Of a stretch of DNA of 64,000 nt, positions 62,214 to 64,000 are shown piece after piece (the stretch's first letter is position 1; the number at the start of each line of letters is the position of its first letter). A program made the translations under genes and the position numbers. The notes below the pieces were generated by a model that saw only the letters and a program-made list of their open reading frames with translations, did no database searches and was not told where the DNA came from. The DNA comes from Opacimonas sp964559075 (lineage in GTDB: Bacteria > Pseudomonadota > Gammaproteobacteria > Enterobacterales > Alteromonadaceae), in contig CAZLGJ010000001.1 of assembly GCA_964559075.1 (NCBI GenBank), positions 47,293 through 111,292 on the forward strand. The letters run 5' to 3'.

Positions 62214-63182
62214 TTATGCAGGTATACTAGCGTATTCTACACTTTCCTCAACTGCCTTTGCGTTGCGGTTGCGCCGCGGAATGGTCATCACATCACAGTT
62301 GACGTGCTGGATCACATCCTCAGCGGTATTGCCCAACAAAAATGCATCCATGTTTTGCCGTCCCGCAGTGCCCAAAATTAACAAGTCACACTCGTGCGCC
62401 ACACAATAGGCCTCAATCGCGACCTCCACCGCATGGTGGGTTAAAATGCACTCGGTATTAGCCAGATCCCATTTTTGCGCCAGCACCTGCATTTTTTCTT
62501 CGTGATGCTCACGCACGCTGGCCAACAAGTCTTCATGGGTCAAGGCGCCAATAGCCAGACCGGCAACGTCAATGGGCTCGGCATAAAAATGCACATAGCG
62601 CACGTTCGCATCGAGTATATCGCCAATGGCCTGGGCTTGGGCAATGATGTCTTGATTGTGATGGTATAGCTCATCTTCCTTGTCACAAGGATTGATCGCC
62701 ACGACGATTTGCCGATACTCGGCTTTACTGTCTTTAGTTAACAACAAAGGGCACACTTGGGTGCGGATACAGTGTCGATCGGTGGCGGTGGCAAAGGGAT
62801 TAAAACTGCTGTCATCCTCACTGCAACGTTTGATTATCAGGCCGGGCTGGTGCCCTTGGGCAAATTCACTGAGCAGCTCAGCAATATTATTAGACCAGCG
62901 CACGTGTTTGTATACCGGTCGTGTACCCTCTTTCACGGCTTGATAAACCGCATCGAGCTTGTGCTCTTGCTGCGCCAAGATGTTTTGTTCCACTTCGCGA
63001 TACATATCGACGGTCAAAAATTCAGAATACTGCGCAATACTGTCATAGACGGATGTAATGAGGTGTAACTCTCCACCAAATAATTCGGCCCAGAAACGCG
63101 CTTTATCCAGCGCTGGGTGCGTGTCGTGTTCGAGATTGATAGGTGCAATTACTTGCAATTGACCATACTGGAAAAAAAGCAT
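62214..63182 (-). CDS. uspE: Tandem universal stress protein, UspE-like
   Basis: A 322-residue protein made of two Usp domains. The second has the nucleotide-binding type end LLILGTAGRQNMDAFLLGNTAEDVIQHVNCDVMTIPR, with G-x2-G-x9-G-N/S-like spacing. The first begins LQVIAPINLEHDTHPALDKARFWAELFGGELHLI. Length and layout match UspE. Cytoplasmic stress protein. A possible FNR site is upstream. Confidence 0.88.
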   Translation of the reverse strand: MLFFQYGQLQVIAPINLEHDTHPALDKARFWAELFGGELHLITSVYDSIAQYSEFLTVDMYREVEQNILAQQEHKLDAVYQAVKEGTRPVYKHVRWSNNIAELLSEFAQGHQPGLIIKRCSEDDSSFNPFATATDRHCIRTQVCPLLLTKDSKAEYRQIVVAINPCDKEDELYHHNQDIIAQAQAIGDILDANVRYVHFYAEPIDVAGLAIGALTHEDLLASVREHHEEKMQVLAQKWDLANTECILTHHAVEVAIEAYCVAHECDLLILGTAGRQNMDAFLLGNTAEDVIQHVNCDVMTIPRRNRNAKAVEESVEYASIPA

Positions 63183-63257
63183 AATTGGCCTCCTTGATTG
63201 CCTTGTTTTAAATAGCAGGTCCTGTTTAAGTGTAGGATAAATTCTGTTTTTTCGTGG

Positions 63258-63271
63258 TTGATCTCGGTCAA
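63258..63271. promoter_or_regulatory. Candidate FNR-type site
   Basis: TTGATCTCGGTCAA matches TTGAT-N4-ATCAA with one change. It lies between uspE and cytochrome c5, both plausible FNR targets. Confidence 0.4.
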
Positions 63272-63406
63272 AATTGGAGGATTTGCTTCACGCTTCCACC
63301 AAACGATTACAACTAAAAGCTATTGTCGCCAACAATTTTGTCGTTATAATGGGAGCAGTTTGATTTTTCGACCATTTTATAAGCGGTCGTATTTATGGAG
63401 AAGCTC

Positions 63407-63793
63407 GTGAAAGTTCAGAAATTATTAGCCATTGCAGTTGCTGCCGGTGCGTTGTTTTTTGTCCAAGCGGATGAAGATATCGCTGAGCGCATTAAGCCTT
63501 ATGGTCAAGTGAAAGTGGCTGGCGCTGTTGCTGCTGCCGCCGCTGGTCCAAAGTCTGGTAAAGACATTTACAACCAAGCCTGTACCGCATGTCACGCTGG
63601 TGGTGTTTTGGGTGCACCTAAAACGCAAGTTGCCGCTGACTGGAAGCCGCGTCTTGACGAAAAAGGTTTTGACACTGTTTGGCAAAATGCCATCAACGGC
63701 ATTAACGCGATGCCACCAATGGGCACCTGTGGCTCATGTTCTGATGATGACATCAAAGCCGCGATCGAATACATGATTGAGGGTGTGGAATAA
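63407..63793 (+). CDS. Cytochrome c5-type protein
   Basis: A 128-residue protein: signal peptide (KLLAIAVAAGALFFVQA), an Ala-rich linker, heme site CTACHAGGVLGAPK, and distal Met in INAMPPMGTCGSCSDDD, which also holds the two extra Cys of the c5 family. Periplasmic electron carrier. GTG 63407 is chosen for GGAGAAG upstream; ATG 63395 is in frame but lacks an RBS. Confidence 0.92.
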   Translation: MKVQKLLAIAVAAGALFFVQADEDIAERIKPYGQVKVAGAVAAAAAGPKSGKDIYNQACTACHAGGVLGAPKTQVAADWKPRLDEKGFDTVWQNAINGINAMPPMGTCGSCSDDDIKAAIEYMIEGVE

Positions 63794-63821
63794 TTCCAGC
63801 ACGCATAAGATCAGCTGAAAG

Positions 63822-63855
63822 CCTTATCGCTTTTTTTGGGCGATAAGGTTTTTTT
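63822..63855 (+). terminator. Terminator after cytochrome c5
   Basis: Nine-bp stem CCTTATCGC / GCGATAAGG, loop of T and G, then seven T. Confidence 0.92.
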
Positions 63856-63917
63856 GTACCCACTTTCTGTGTTTATTGTAAGAACTAGACTACAATTGTA
63901 TATAAACACCTGCATTA

Positions 63918-64000
63918 ATGAGCATGCCCCAAAATTCTGTTGAACGCTTAGACGAAGAGGAACTTCGCGAGCTTATTCCTGAATTTCACCGGATGACTGA
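63918..64000 (+). CDS. Start of an unidentified gene, cut by window
   Basis: ATG 63918 opens a frame running to the window end: MSMPQNSVERLDEEELREL, then IPEFHRMT. Charged, probably helical. Family not recognised. A second ATG at 63924 is possible. Confidence 0.5.
   Translation, partial: MSMPQNSVERLDEEELRELIPEFHRMT

Noticed and set aside
63360..63394. Hairpin CGACC...GGTCG before cytochrome c5 as a riboregulator
   Set aside because: Only five pairs with a loose loop; no further support.

Overview
This looks like a draft-assembly fragment of a gammaproteobacterial chromosome; two 10-N scaffold gaps sit at 4892-4901 and 21238-21247. NirBD/NasA nitrate assimilation, a UspE-like protein next to a cytochrome c5, PEP-CTERM-like tail signals and a fucose-type exopolysaccharide locus together suggest a marine, Alteromonadales-like organism. 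That placement is inference; no rRNA or other marker gene is present.

Layout: (1) 1-13.0 kb is an exopolysaccharide (EPS) locus: outer-membrane barrel, Wza-like exporter, Wzc-type tyrosine kinase, then a strongly AT-rich block (about 3.96-9.2 kb) with polymerase, glycosyltransferase, flippase, sulfotransferase and a nucleotidyltransferase-like gene, followed by GDP-fucose genes (gmd, fcl, gmm) and a WcaI-like glycosyltransferase. The tyrosine-rich tail of the kinase is separated from it by one in-frame stop. (2) 13.2-28.4 kb is accessory: a decayed PQQ-dehydrogenase/PhoX chimera, a large secreted phosphoesterase, HigB with a HigA-ImmA/IrrE fusion, two outer-membrane proteins, an Xre/RES toxin-antitoxin pair, a PEP-CTERM-like secreted protein, a lipoprotein pair, and a DUF4143-type ATPase preceded by four 23-bp direct repeats. 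(3) 28.4-36.4 kb is a lasso-peptide cluster: a 48-residue precursor (30982-31128), an HprK-like kinase, lasso cyclase, B2 protease, B1 RRE protein and ABC exporter. The precursor lies in an apparent operon with a second PEP-CTERM-like protein and a polyprenyl-phosphate sugar transferase, behind a good sigma-54 promoter. (4) 36.6-57.8 kb is a nitrate-assimilation and molybdenum-cofactor island: nirBD, nrtABC, modABC, moaBCDE, nasA, nasT, moaA, mobA, moeB, moeA. Two ParDE-type toxin-antitoxin pairs are inserted in it. nirB and nrtA have sigma-54 promoters; the nirB leader carries two hairpins with identical hexaloops of the type bound by ANTAR proteins such as NasT. (5) 57.8-64 kb is ordinary chromosome: AbgT transporter, a helicase with an embedded exonuclease, UspE, cytochrome c5 and the start of one further gene.

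Working together: NrtABC imports nitrate, NasA reduces it to nitrite and NirBD to ammonium. ModABC supplies molybdate and the moa/mob/moe genes build the cofactor NasA needs. The lasso cluster is the most distinctive system: it is split into a minus-strand precursor operon, a plus-strand cyclase and a minus-strand B2/B1/D operon that converges on the cyclase.
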